From positions 292,518-356,517 of the forward strand of contig OZ219899.1 of NCBI GenBank assembly GCA_964291635.2: a stretch of 64,000 nt of DNA, in the 5' to 3' direction. Source of the stretch: JAPPHA01 sp964291635 (lineage in GTDB: Bacteria > Pseudomonadota > Alphaproteobacteria > Rhodobacterales > Rhodobacteraceae). The position numbers were made by a program, and so were the translations under genes. Shown here piece after piece: positions 43,787-52,891 of this stretch (position 1 is the first letter of the stretch; every line of letters begins with the position of its first letter). The notes under the pieces are model-generated. The model was not told the DNA's origin. It searched no databases and was given only the letters and a program-made list of their open reading frames with translations.

Positions 43787-45060
43787 ATGCCCTCCTCTTT
43801 GGGGACAAACCGGAAGTAGAAGGCGACAAATGCTGTCAGGACGAAGAAGATCACCACGGCTACCGCAGCACCGGCACCGAGATTGGAGAGCGCAAAGGCC
43901 TGTTCATAGACATTGACCGTCAGCGTTCGTGTGCCCGAGGCTCCCCCGGTCAGCAGGAAGATGTCATCGAACTTGTTGAAAGTCCAAATGAACCTCAACA
44001 AGAACAGCGTTGAGATGATTCCGACCAGTTGTGGCAGGTTGATGAACCAGAATTTCTGGAGAGGGGTCGCCCCGTCCATCTCGGCCGCTTCGTCGAGATC
44101 CGCGGACAGCGACTGCATCCGCGCCAAAATGAAGAGAAAAGAGAGCGGAAAATAACGCCAGGCCTCGAAGGCGATCACGGTCCAGAGCGCGATTCCGCGT
44201 TTGCCCAGGAAGTTGACGGCTTCGTCTGTCACGCCGGTGGTCTGCAGGATTGCGTTGAGGGTTCCGGAGAAAGGGTCAAGCAGGAAAACCCAGGTGAAGG
44301 CAACCGCAATGACCGGCGAGACGTAAGGAAACAGGAAGAGGCCCCGCAGCACGGAACGCCCAGGAAACGCGGTCATCATCAGCTGGGCGGCAAAGAGGCC
44401 AAGGATCAGCGCGCCAAGAGTGCCAAAAACGGTGTAGATGATCGAAACCCAGAGCACGTCCCAGAATTCGGTTGCGTCAAAGACCTTGCGGAAGTTTTCG
44501 AAGGTGAAATCCAGGCTGGCGAGCGCATTGTCCGACTTTCCGCGGACCACGAGTTCGGTGTCTCCGGGTTTCACCGCTTCGCCATCAAAGTATGAGGCTT
44601 CTGCCTCCAGGATGCTCTTGACCCGCACCTGTTTTCGCGGTTCGAGCGTCCCGAATTCGCATGAAATTGCGACGGCATCGGCTTTGCAGGGCTCTCCAAT
44701 TTCCACGACGCGGAGACCTCTTGGAAGCGGGTCGAGCAGGCTTGCCTCGCGGACTTCCTCCTTGGGAGAACTCGATCGCACCCGGTACTCGATCTCCAGC
44801 TGGTCACCCACCTTGACCGGGATGTCGCCCTTGACCCGTTCACGGACTAGCATCTTCGCCGGTCGCAAATCCGCCAGTTCAATAGGTTTCACACTTATCC
44901 AGAAGTTTGCGAGCAGCGGTACGAGGATAATGAGAAGAACGGATGCCACGGTCGGCGCCAACATTGAAAACGCGAGGCGCTGTTCGCGTTTCTCGATCGG
45001 TCCGCGGCGTTTGCGGGCCTTCGCGAGGTCAGCAGGGGTTGCCTTAGCCATCGGCGCCAT
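43783..45060 (-). CDS. Sugar ABC permease (MalF type) with periplasmic insert
   Basis: A 425-residue permease with the EAA loop LSADLDEAAEMDGATPLQKFWFINLPQL. Between the first and second membrane helix there is an insert of roughly 110 residues (VKVGDQLEIEYRVRSSSPKEEVREASLLDPLP...) resembling a DUF11-like beta domain; it would lie in the periplasm, as the large P2 loop does in E. coli MalF. It overlaps lacI by 17 bp. ATG 45060 or the internal ATG 45051 (10 bases after AAAGGA) may be the start. Confidence 0.8.
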   Translation of the reverse strand: MAPMAKATPADLAKARKRRGPIEKREQRLAFSMLAPTVASVLLIILVPLLANFWISVKPIELADLRPAKMLVRERVKGDIPVKVGDQLEIEYRVRSSSPKEEVREASLLDPLPRGLRVVEIGEPCKADAVAISCEFGTLEPRKQVRVKSILEAEASYFDGEAVKPGDTELVVRGKSDNALASLDFTFENFRKVFDATEFWDVLWVSIIYTVFGTLGALILGLFAAQLMMTAFPGRSVLRGLFLFPYVSPVIAVAFTWVFLLDPFSGTLNAILQTTGVTDEAVNFLGKRGIALWTVIAFEAWRYFPLSFLFILARMQSLSADLDEAAEMDGATPLQKFWFINLPQLVGIISTLFLLRFIWTFNKFDDIFLLTGGASGTRTLTVNVYEQAFALSNLGAGAAVAVVIFFVLTAFVAFYFRFVPKEEGM

Positions 45061-46072
45061 TTCCTTTTGCTGGCGGTCCGCTTGAGGCGCGGGCCATCAG
45101 GCGGACCGGTAGACTGATCGTGCGGACCGGCGCGTCCGGGTTTTCCTTGCGGGCAATGAAAGCCTCGGCGATCTGGCGGCCGATGCCCTTCGGATCCACG
45201 GCGATGGAGGACAGTGGTGGTTCCCAAAGACGCGAATCCTCGATGTCGTCAAAGCCGACGACCGACACGTCGTGTCCGACGCGCTTGCCCAGATGCGCCA
45301 GTCCAAGCGTTGCGCCGGCGGCGACCACGTCACAATTGCACACGATCCCGGTGACTTCAGGGTTTTCCTGACAAAGCGCAATTGCCGCCGCCTTCGCATC
45401 GGTCTTGGTTTCCTCGCAGGGGCGGATGATGGGGGAATTCAGTCCTTTGGTGACCAGAACGCTGGCGTAACCGCCAATGCGCTGGTTGATCGTCGGCGAC
45501 AGGTGATCGCCGCCCAGGAAGGCAATGGTGGTGTGCCCGAGATCGGAGAGATGCCTGGTTGCCATTTCTGTTCCGTAGGTTGAATCGACGCCGATATGAT
45601 CGAACGGGTGATCAGGAAGCGTACGCAACCAGGTGATGGTTGCCGGGCTGTTCCGTCGAATCCAGGCGATCGTTTCTTCGGTTGTCCCGGTTGCCGGAAT
45701 CCACAACAAGCCGTCCGCTGATCCGCCAATCAAGGTGCGCAGGTACTTCTCCTGCAATTCCACATCGTCTTCAGCATCGAGCACGAAGAGCAGATACCCT
45801 TTTTCCTGCAGGTAGGAACTCGCGCCGACAACAACCTCTGCGTTGAACGGGTTGGCGATGCGGTGGATCAGGAGCCCGACATCGTGCGTTTGACCAGACC
45901 GCATGGCCATGGCGCGACGATCACGCACGTAGTCGAGTTTTTTTGCAGCCTTCTGGACCTTGCGCCGCGTTTCGTCGGAAATCCGCCCAACTTCCCGCAG
46001 GACCTGGCTGACCGTCGAGACGGAAACGCCGGCCTCCCTGGCAACGGAGTGTATGGTTGGGCGCTTGTTCAT
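45044..46072 (-). CDS. LacI-family repressor
   Basis: A ~342-residue LacI/GalR regulator. ATG 46072 begins the typical helix-turn-helix (TIHSVAREAGVSVSTVSQVL) and hinge helix; a longer frame reaches 46126 but adds untypical residues. The sugar-binding domain follows (DVGLLIHRIANPFNAEVVVGA, DGLLWIPATGTTEETI, GVDSTYGTEMATRHLSDLGH, VSVVGFDDIEDSRLWEPPLSSI). It is divergent from the solute-binding protein gene, with two matching palindromic sites in the gap, so it likely represses both directions until the imported sugar binds. Confidence 0.85.
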   Translation of the reverse strand: MNKRPTIHSVAREAGVSVSTVSQVLREVGRISDETRRKVQKAAKKLDYVRDRRAMAMRSGQTHDVGLLIHRIANPFNAEVVVGASSYLQEKGYLLFVLDAEDDVELQEKYLRTLIGGSADGLLWIPATGTTEETIAWIRRNSPATITWLRTLPDHPFDHIGVDSTYGTEMATRHLSDLGHTTIAFLGGDHLSPTINQRIGGYASVLVTKGLNSPIIRPCEETKTDAKAAAIALCQENPEVTGIVCNCDVVAAGATLGLAHLGKRVGHDVSVVGFDDIEDSRLWEPPLSSIAVDPKGIGRQIAEAFIARKENPDAPVRTISLPVRLMARASSGPPAKGNGADG

Positions 46073-46169
46073 TGGAAACAGACCATTCGAAAGGATCCGC
46101 TTAGATGTAGCCGATTGGTGCAGCAAGGTTTTAATGTCGCTCTCAAGCGAACTGCCACGGTTTGCCTTG

Positions 46170-46183
46170 ATGAAACGTTACAT
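46170..46183. promoter_or_regulatory. LacI-type operator 1
   Basis: ATGAAACGTTACAT, a near-perfect palindrome with the central AACGTT/CG step usual for LacI/GalR operators. It lies ~100 bp before lacI. Confidence 0.65.
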
Positions 46184-46266
46184 CTCAAATTGTGTCAATA
46201 CCTCTCCGAAAATAATTGACATAATTTGATTTTTTTCTAGCCCGAATGAATTTTTTCCTTGACTTG

Positions 46267-46280
46267 ATGAAACGTTATAT
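46267..46280. promoter_or_regulatory. LacI-type operator 2
   Basis: ATGAAACGTTATAT, the same site with one change, 97 bp from operator 1 (about nine helical turns, permitting looping) and ~90 bp before the binding-protein gene. A TTGACT at 46259-46264 could be a -35 box whose spacer the operator covers. Confidence 0.6.
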
Positions 46281-46367
46281 CCGATATCTGAAAAATAGTT
46301 CTCAGACCGTGCCGAGTGATCTCGTCAGGACTCCGGCAGCGCGGGCGAAACCATATGGGAGGAATCA

Positions 46368-47693
46368 ATGGTGAAGAAACTATGTTCGGTTGCGATGGGC
46401 GCCCTGTTGGCGGCAAACGCCGGCTGGGCCGACACCGTAACGTTGTGGACGCCGGAAGAGCAGCCCGACAGAATCGAGGCACAAGAAAGGATGGCGGCTG
46501 CCTTCACCGAAAAAACCGGCCACGAAGTTGAAGTCGTTCCAGTGACGGAGAAAGAACTCGGCACCCGGATGACAGCGGCATTTGCCGCCGGTGATCTGCC
46601 GGATGTCGTTTACCACTCGCTGCAGTACCTTTTGCCCTGGACCGAGGCAGGGATCCTCGATGCAGGTGCCGGTACGGAAGTGGTCGAGGCACTTGGCGCT
46701 GATACATTTGCCGCCGGGCCCCTCGAATCAGCAAACGTGGATGGCGATTACGTCTCGGTTCCGGTCGACGGCTGGACCCAGATGGTCGTCTACCGCAAGG
46801 ACCTGTTCGAAGCCAACGGCCTGGCTGCACCCGACAGCTATGCGAATATTGCCGCCGCCATCGACAAGCTCCATGGAGATGACATCTTCGGATTCGTTGC
46901 TGCGACCAAGACAGACGAAACCTTCATGATCCAAGTGCTTGAGCATGTGTTTCTTGCCAACGGGTATTCGCCGCTCGTGGACAGCGCGGAGAACGACATG
47001 AAGCTCGTTGAGGCGCTTGAGATCTACAAGAAGATGGCTGACGCTTCGCCCGAGGGTGAACTCTACTGGAAGCAGTCACGCGAACTCTACTTCGCGGGCA
47101 AGGCGGCAATGATTATCTGGTCACCCTTCATCATGGATGAGTTGGCCGGTCTCCGCGACAGCGCCCCGCCGACGATCAACGACGATCCGACCTCGCGTGA
47201 TCTTGCTTCGCGTACAGGATTTGTCACCCGTGTTTCGGGTCCGTCCAACCCGGGCGGTGCCGGTTGGGCTGACACTCGTTTCATGGGCGTGACCGCCGAC
47301 GCCGATACCGACGCGGCGATCGAGTTCATTAAGTTCTCGCTCAGCGAAGGCTACGGCGACATCCTCGGCATGGCTGCCGAAGGTAAATTCCCGATCCGAC
47401 GCGGCAACGCCGATGATCCGGAGGCCTACGTCAAGCTCTGGGCCAGCCTGCCGGTTGGTGTTGACCGCCACGCACCGCTCGCGGAAATCTATCCGCAGGA
47501 CGTGATCGACGGAATCGTCGCAGGACTGGCAACCGGCAACCGCTGGGGTCTTGCCGAAGGCAATCTGAGCCGTGCATCGAAGATCGTGAATTCTCTGCTC
47601 TACAACCGCATCGTTCGCGAATACATTGACGGTGAGATCACGGCCGACGAAGCTGTTGCACGGATCAAGGAAGAAGTCGCCAAGATCGACTGA
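46368..47693 (+). CDS. Extracellular sugar-binding protein of the ABC importer
   Basis: A 441-residue family 1 solute-binding protein (MalE-like). A signal peptide covers the first ~21 residues (ends GWA-DTV). The mature protein has VTLWTPEEQPDRIEAQERMAAAFTEKTGHEVEVVPV, PDVVYHSL, YVSVPVDGWTQMVVYRKDLFE and GKAAMIIWSPFIMDEL. It is transcribed away from lacI and the membrane components and ends with a strong terminator, which allows separate high-level expression. GGAGG lies about ten bases before the ATG. Confidence 0.85.
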   Translation: MVKKLCSVAMGALLAANAGWADTVTLWTPEEQPDRIEAQERMAAAFTEKTGHEVEVVPVTEKELGTRMTAAFAAGDLPDVVYHSLQYLLPWTEAGILDAGAGTEVVEALGADTFAAGPLESANVDGDYVSVPVDGWTQMVVYRKDLFEANGLAAPDSYANIAAAIDKLHGDDIFGFVAATKTDETFMIQVLEHVFLANGYSPLVDSAENDMKLVEALEIYKKMADASPEGELYWKQSRELYFAGKAAMIIWSPFIMDELAGLRDSAPPTINDDPTSRDLASRTGFVTRVSGPSNPGGAGWADTRFMGVTADADTDAAIEFIKFSLSEGYGDILGMAAEGKFPIRRGNADDPEAYVKLWASLPVGVDRHAPLAEIYPQDVIDGIVAGLATGNRWGLAEGNLSRASKIVNSLLYNRIVREYIDGEITADEAVARIKEEVAKID

Positions 47694-47715
47694 TTTCAAG
47701 ACTGCGCCGAATTCG

Positions 47716-47743
47716 AACCGGGCCCTGCGGGGCCCGGTTATTT
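47716..47743 (+). terminator. Terminator after the sugar-binding protein gene
   Basis: AACCGGGCCC (47716-47725), loop TGCG, GGGCCCGGTT (47730-47739) then ATTT. A perfect 10-bp GC-rich stem starting 22 bp after the stop codon. Confidence 0.8.
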
Positions 47744-47800
47744 ACCTGAAAGCCGAACTGCGACGGGGGGCCTTGAGGAGGCGATGCGACTCTCCCCTTA

Positions 47801-49105
47801 GGGTTCGTCACGAAATAACGGCTACATTATCGGGGTTCGGAAGCAAGGTATAGTTCCAGTCGCCATGGAAGTCGGCGCGCTGGATATCCAGGGCATCGAT
47901 CTCCGCTTTGCTGATCTTGATACCGGTCGGGTACTCGTTCGTGTCCCGGTCACAGTAGACCTTCAGCCCCGTGCCGGTCTTTGTGGAGCCGATCAGGCCG
48001 ATGATGGTTGTGAGGGTGTACAGGGGTTTGCCGCGCCAGTTCTGGGATATGAAGGAGAAGAGTTTGTGCTCGATTTTGTTCCACTTGCTGGTGCCGGGTG
48101 GCAGGTGGCACACGCTGATCTCGATGCCGAGTTCGCGTGCGAGCTTCTGCAACTCCACCTTCCACAACCGGACGCGGCTCCCGTTGGAGCCGCCGCAGTC
48201 GGCGGTGATGAGCAGCTTGCAGGCCTCGGGGTAGCGTTCCTTCCCCAGGTGGTGCCACCAGCGCCGGATGCTCTCGACCGCGAACGCGGCCGTGTCGGAA
48301 CTGACCCCGACATTGACCCAGCCCACGTTGTTGATCACGTCATAGACCCCGTAGGGGATCGCCTTGCCGAGTTCCTTGTCGGCGAAGTCATGGACACGGA
48401 CCTCCTCGGGAGACCCTTTCGGACGCCACTCACGGCCCGAATTCTTGAAATCCCCCACCAGTTCCTTCTTCTTGGTGTCCACGGAGACCACCGGCTGTCC
48501 GGCTTCAGCGAACGCCGCGACCTGATCGTTGATGTGATGGAACTGCGCATCCCGGTCCGGATGGTCCGTGCCCTCCCGGGCTTTCACATTCCCCTGGAGC
48601 GTGTAACCCTGCCGCTTCAGCAACCGGCCCACCAGGGTGTGGGACACCGGGAAGCCCTGATCGGAAAGCGCATCGGCAAGGTGACGCAGGCTCTTCGACA
48701 CCCACCGCAGCGGACGCTCAGGGTCGCCGCGCACCGCCGGCTCCACAAGCGCATCAAGCGCCTCCTCAAGGCCGTCCTGGATCTCCACCGCAGGCTTGCG
48801 GCCCCCGCCGGGACGCCGAACACGGCCCGAGGGCTCCGGTTCCTCCCCGAGTTCCGCAAGAGCACGGTAAATGGTCGAGCGCGCAACCCCCGTCGCTGTC
48901 GAGACCAGTGTCACGCCGCCATGGCCAAGGGGCAGGGTCTCGGACGCAACAAACAATCGGAGGCTCTTTTCATCCAGATGCGGCGACAGGGCCTCGAACC
49001 GGCGCCGGATGTTCTCGATCGTATCCATGCCGCGAGTGAATCACATTTCGATTCCAAGGGGAATCCCTCAGTGACAAAACGATTCGCCTGTTTCGCAACG
49101 AACCC
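47801..49105. mobile_element. ISAzo13-family insertion sequence (intact copy)
   Basis: A 1,305-bp element with terminal inverted repeats GGGTTCGTCACGAAA (47801-47815) and its partner at 49091-49105 (13/15), flanked on both sides by TTA (47798-47800 and 49106-49108), a 3-bp target duplication. It contains one intact transposase gene whose stop codon lies in the left repeat. It is inserted in a decayed AraC-type gene. Confidence 0.85.
47808..49028 (-). CDS. ISAzo13-family transposase
   Basis: A 406-residue intact DDE transposase. The N-terminal third is helix-turn-helix (LPLGHGGVTLVSTATGVARSTIYRALAELG, then RRPGGGRK); DDE segments are VSVDTKKKELVGDF, KLLITADCGGSNGSR and KWNKIEHKLFSFISQNWRGKPL. 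It shares long blocks with the frameshifted copy at 26.1 kb but is clearly a different subgroup. Because the two Rpn cassettes have nearly the same inverted repeats as this IS, it is the best candidate in the window to move them. Confidence 0.88.
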   Translation of the reverse strand: MDTIENIRRRFEALSPHLDEKSLRLFVASETLPLGHGGVTLVSTATGVARSTIYRALAELGEEPEPSGRVRRPGGGRKPAVEIQDGLEEALDALVEPAVRGDPERPLRWVSKSLRHLADALSDQGFPVSHTLVGRLLKRQGYTLQGNVKAREGTDHPDRDAQFHHINDQVAAFAEAGQPVVSVDTKKKELVGDFKNSGREWRPKGSPEEVRVHDFADKELGKAIPYGVYDVINNVGWVNVGVSSDTAAFAVESIRRWWHHLGKERYPEACKLLITADCGGSNGSRVRLWKVELQKLARELGIEISVCHLPPGTSKWNKIEHKLFSFISQNWRGKPLYTLTTIIGLIGSTKTGTGLKVYCDRDTNEYPTGIKISKAEIDALDIQRADFHGDWNYTLLPNPDNVAVIS

Positions 49106-49130
49106 TTACCTGCCAATAGCTGCGGCAGAG

Positions 49131-49487
49131 CGATGACTAGTCCTGAAACCCTGCGGCCAACGCGGCTTTGAGAAGCGATGCGCTTTTTCCGCAAGGAACC
49201 AGGCGCTCCGCACGTCAGAGTCGCTGGACATTGCGGTATCGAGACATCGTGACCCCAACCTGCCTTCTGAAAAGTACGCCCAGGTAATCCAGGCTGACTC
49301 CTGCCAGTCGGGCAACAAGGGAATTCGGGCACGCCGGGTCTTCGCGAATGATCGACAAGGCCCGTGCGATGCCGGGGCGCACGCCGCAGTTCGCAACAGC
49401 GGTAGCGTGTTCGACAGCGCGCCAGAGACGGTGGATCCCCACCATACCATTCCGATCTTCAGCGCCATTCTGCCTTTTTCGGCCCAT
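49131..49487 (-). pseudogene. AraC-type regulator remnant
   Basis: The minus-strand frame shows GIARALSIIREDPACPNSLVARLAGVSLDYLGVLFRRQVGVTMSRYRNVQRL, an AraC-family helix-turn-helix, then a stop (near 49213) and LLKAALAAGFQD, which is the second helix pair before another stop. The sequence then ends at the IS boundary (49105). The sensor domain is missing, so only part of the DNA-binding half survives. Confidence 0.65.
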
Positions 49488-49644
49488 AGCAAATTCGCCA
49501 GATCAGCCGTACCGTGCCACGCCCGAATATTTTTCAACCCAGGCACGATTGCCCGGGAATCTACGCACGGAACTCATTTGGTGACAATCCCGACCCATCG
49601 TGAGCCTCGTTCCTTGATTGAGCACCTTTGTAGGCATTTGACTC

Positions 49645-49712
49645 GTTATACCCTATTTACAAATCCGGGTATAACTCATATGTTGTGTCTGGTCCTAGAA
49701 ACCGGGTATAAC
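49645..49712. promoter_or_regulatory. Three copies of GGGTATAAC before a nucleotidyltransferase gene
   Basis: GTTATACCC (49645-49653), GGGTATAAC (49667-49675) and GGGTATAAC (49704-49712). The first two form an inverted repeat with a 13-nt spacer; the third ends one base before the ATG. This looks like an operator array or a strongly structured leader for the following gene. Confidence 0.55.
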
Positions 49713-49713
49713 C

Positions 49714-50756
49714 ATGCAACCGATCAACTTCGCCCTTCAAACGGCCTTTGCAGAACTTATCGAAAGATGTCTTGATGCGAGTTTCGACCAGGATTTCGAT
49801 GAGCAGGGACAGTTCGTCAAAGTCACGTCCAAGGGGCGTGACTACTGGTATTTCCAAAAATACCAGGATGGCGGCCGGAAGCGTCGCTACGTTGGACCGG
49901 CGACAGAACCCGAAATAACGGACCGCGTTGAGAAATTCAAAGAGTTAAAGGCAGATTTCAAAGAACGACGCGAAATGGTGAGAGCGCTCAGTCAGGTCTT
50001 TCCACGCCCTGATGCGCTTACAGGAAGCATCGTTGAAGCACTTTGGAAAGCGGGGTTCTTCCGTCTGAGAGGCATTCTTGTCGGAACAGTTGCCTTCCAA
50101 ACTTACGCCGGTTTGTTAGGTTCGAAATTGCCATCCACGTCAATCATGACGCAAGACGCAAATTTTGCTCAGTTCAAAGCGATATCAGATGCGGTCGATG
50201 ATTCAATGCCGCCGATTCTTGAAGTGCTTCGCGACGTCGATGAAAGTTTCAATCCTGTCCCCAATCTGGACCCGGAATCCGACACAGCATTTATCAATGA
50301 CGATCATTACCGCGTCGAATTTCTAACCTCCAATAGAGGCAGCGACAATTACCAGGGTAAGGCGGCGGACATGCCCCCTCTTGGTGGCGCCAGGGCCACG
50401 CCTTCATGGTTCCTCGACTTCCTCATCAAGGATCCCGTATGGTCGGCGGTATTGCATCGGGGGGTACACCCGTTCGTGTGCCTGATCCTGCTCGATTTGC
50501 CGTATACAAATTAATCGTTTCATCACGCCGGCATGAAGGTTCATTCGCAAAAGCCGACAAGGACGTAATTCACGCGGGTATTCTTATCGAAGCGCTCTCA
50601 AAGAGACGGTCTTTCGAACTCGGCGAGGCACTGGCCCTCGCTGAGGAAAGCGGCCGGAAATGGAAATCCGCGGTCGAACACGCTACCACGGCCCTGGACG
50701 AGAAGAAACAATATCTTCTTCAAAAGGCGCGCGACGATTTCGCCAAAAGCGCCTAA
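49714..50756 (+). pseudogene. GSU2403-type nucleotidyltransferase-fold protein, frameshifted at poly-G
   Basis: Frame one gives YWYFQKYQDGGRKRRYVGPATEPEITDRV, FRLRGILVGTVAFQTYAGLLG, MTQDANFAQFKAISDAVDDSMPPILEVLRDVD, YRVEFLTSNRGSDNY and SWFLDFLIKDPVWSAVLHRG. After six Gs (50459-50464) the expected continuation GGTPVRVPDPARFAVYKLIVSSRRH appears one base out of frame and runs to 50756. One missing G explains the break. The family has a nucleotidyltransferase fold of unknown target, similar in plan to AbiEii-type proteins. Type is uncertain: pseudogene, phase-variable gene or sequencing error. Confidence 0.72.
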
Positions 50757-50962
50757 TTTCTTCCTGCTGCGCTGCACCCGTAAATGGCCTCCAAATTCGT
50801 CAATGGCCGAAAACGCTTGATCGCCATTTGGCCTCGCGCTGAATCTTCACGTTTTCACTTTCGTGATTCACGAATACTTGGATTCTCTGTTCGAGTGCGG
50901 GTACCGAGTGTCGTCTTGAACTCTGTGGGACACTTCGGGACAGGGTCGACTGTCCGTTTTAC

Positions 50963-52891
50963 CTATCCCATTCCGCGCCAGGGAATGGTCTTCTGGATGA
51001 CCCATCGCATGACTAGGTCGAACAAGAGACCGAGCACGCCCATGATCAGAATCGTAACCCAGATCAATTCATAATCAGAAACCGTACGGGCGATATTCTC
51101 GATGAAACCGACACCGGTGGTCCCTGCGAGCATCTCTGCCGCCACGAGCGTACCCCAGCAAACACCCACAGCAATGCGGATGCCAGTGAGAATCTCGGGG
51201 AGGGCATTCGGCAAGATGACGTTCCACATGATCTGTCGATCCGTCGCACCCAAAGAGTGAGACGCACGGATTTTCGACAACTGTACGCCGGAAGCGCCGG
51301 TACGCGCCGAAATCACCATGATCGCAAAGGCCACCATGAAGAGGAGGAAAATCTTGCCGTCATCCTGAATTCCGAAAATGGTCAGGATCAGCGGGGCCCA
51401 AGCAAGCGGCGGAACCGGACGGTAAAGCTCGATCAGCGGGTCGAAGAAGGACTTGAAGAACCGGGACACCCCCATGAACAGCCCTAGCGGGACTCCCAAA
51501 AAAATTCCCAGGGCCAGGGCCACCAGGACCCGGAACAGGGAGTCCCAAATATGGCCCTCGAACATCGGGATGTATCCGAGCGAGACATTACCCTGGGCAA
51601 ACGCCAGGAGTTTGTCCTTGAAATTGGGGGTTATGGTCCCGTCGGGTCCATGGCTTGCAAATTCACCCGGCCAGACATCTGCAATCCAGTCCGGAACGAA
51701 GAAACCGACCACGTCGGCGATCGGAAGCCACTTCCACCAGAATAATGTCACCCCCCGATAACCGCCTCCGCCCTCGACATCCGGGTTAGCAAGCCGAAGA
51801 AATGTAGCGACCACGTCTGTCGGTTTGGGTAGCCATCGGGCTGATCCCTGTTCGGTGCACTGGGTTCGCGATTTGACGATGCCGGGACCCGGAAAAAACA
51901 GCGCATCAACAATTCTCAAACTTCCCTGGGCGTCACTGGCCGCCGCATCGAGTGCGACTATCGCCGTGTTGACGCCCACCAGGGATGCGGCCGGAAAGAC
52001 GAATCCATCGTCCAGTCGCCTGAAAATTCGTTCCACTGCCTTGACGTAGGACTTGCGTTGTTCAGAAGTTCTCTCGTCAAACTCACCGGATTCATTTGTT
52101 TCCTTAAGAACCGCGATTCGCGCCTTTGTTTCGTCAATCAAACGGTCGTTTTCCGGAAAATTGTTCCTGATTTTGTTAAAGACTCCCGCAATCTCGGCAG
52201 CGTCCGTCGCGGCCGTGTCGAACAGCATGCCTTTGGGCGTGATCGGCAAGATCGGGATTTCGGTAAACGCGGTGCCCCACTTGGGCTGCGCCAGGGCCTC
52301 TGCACTTGGCGTCAATCCCTTTGGACCTGAAATTAAGTATGCGCTGACCTGGTCCAACCTTTCGGTGATCGCGACAAGTTGGTCTTTGGATTCAGGATTA
52401 ACCTTCGAGGGATCGGAAGCATTGGCCATCAAGGTCCGAATTTGCCCGACCAGGTCCAAGAGGTCAGATTGCTCCACGTCGGAGAATGCTCCTGTCGGCA
52501 GTTCACGTTCCAGCGTGTCCAATTGCGCCGTGTTTCGTGACACCAGCAATGTCGATTTGTAGTAGCGCGATCCGATCGGCAGTGCCGCCTTGATCGGCGA
52601 AACTGCTTCTTCCAGCTTCGCAATCTGGCACATCTCATTGGCAGCTTTAGGGAAGTAGGCCCGCCCAGTTCCCCAGGAATAGTAAAACCATACCAGCATG
52701 AGCGCGGAGACACCGCAAACTGCCCAGTACCATCCCCCCTTTGTCCTGACCGGGTCGCCAAAGACTTCATCCTTTGCTCTCAGTCTTGCCTGCCTCCTTC
52801 CAACGACGACCGACCAGACGAATGCACAGACAAATGCGACGATGAGTACTGCCGCAATTGAAGCTCTATTGTCCGAAAGCCACTCAAACAC
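50963..52891 (-). CDS. tauC: Taurine-type ABC transporter permease with long N-terminal extension
   Basis: A 642-residue permease, far longer than ordinary TauC (~270). The last ~230 residues are the transport domain (HIWDSLFRVLVALALGIFLGVPLGLFMG, DPLIELYRPVPPLAWAPLILTIFG, SLGATDRQIMWNVILPNALPEILTGIRIAVGVCWGTLVAAEM). Before it are two membrane helices near residues 12-30 and 55-70 and a ~320-residue, mostly helical, probably periplasmic part. GTG 52891 overlaps the tauB stop by 8 bp. It is the last gene of the tauA-tauB-tauC order. Confidence 0.8.
   Translation of the reverse strand: MFEWLSDNRASIAAVLIVAFVCAFVWSVVVGRRQARLRAKDEVFGDPVRTKGGWYWAVCGVSALMLVWFYYSWGTGRAYFPKAANEMCQIAKLEEAVSPIKAALPIGSRYYKSTLLVSRNTAQLDTLERELPTGAFSDVEQSDLLDLVGQIRTLMANASDPSKVNPESKDQLVAITERLDQVSAYLISGPKGLTPSAEALAQPKWGTAFTEIPILPITPKGMLFDTAATDAAEIAGVFNKIRNNFPENDRLIDETKARIAVLKETNESGEFDERTSEQRKSYVKAVERIFRRLDDGFVFPAASLVGVNTAIVALDAAASDAQGSLRIVDALFFPGPGIVKSRTQCTEQGSARWLPKPTDVVATFLRLANPDVEGGGGYRGVTLFWWKWLPIADVVGFFVPDWIADVWPGEFASHGPDGTITPNFKDKLLAFAQGNVSLGYIPMFEGHIWDSLFRVLVALALGIFLGVPLGLFMGVSRFFKSFFDPLIELYRPVPPLAWAPLILTIFGIQDDGKIFLLFMVAFAIMVISARTGASGVQLSKIRASHSLGATDRQIMWNVILPNALPEILTGIRIAVGVCWGTLVAAEMLAGTTGVGFIENIARTVSDYELIWVTILIMGVLGLLFDLVMRWVIQKTIPWRGMG

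Noticed and set aside
47865..49136. 423-residue plus-strand frame across the IS
   Set aside because: Antisense to the intact transposase and crossing the IS boundary.
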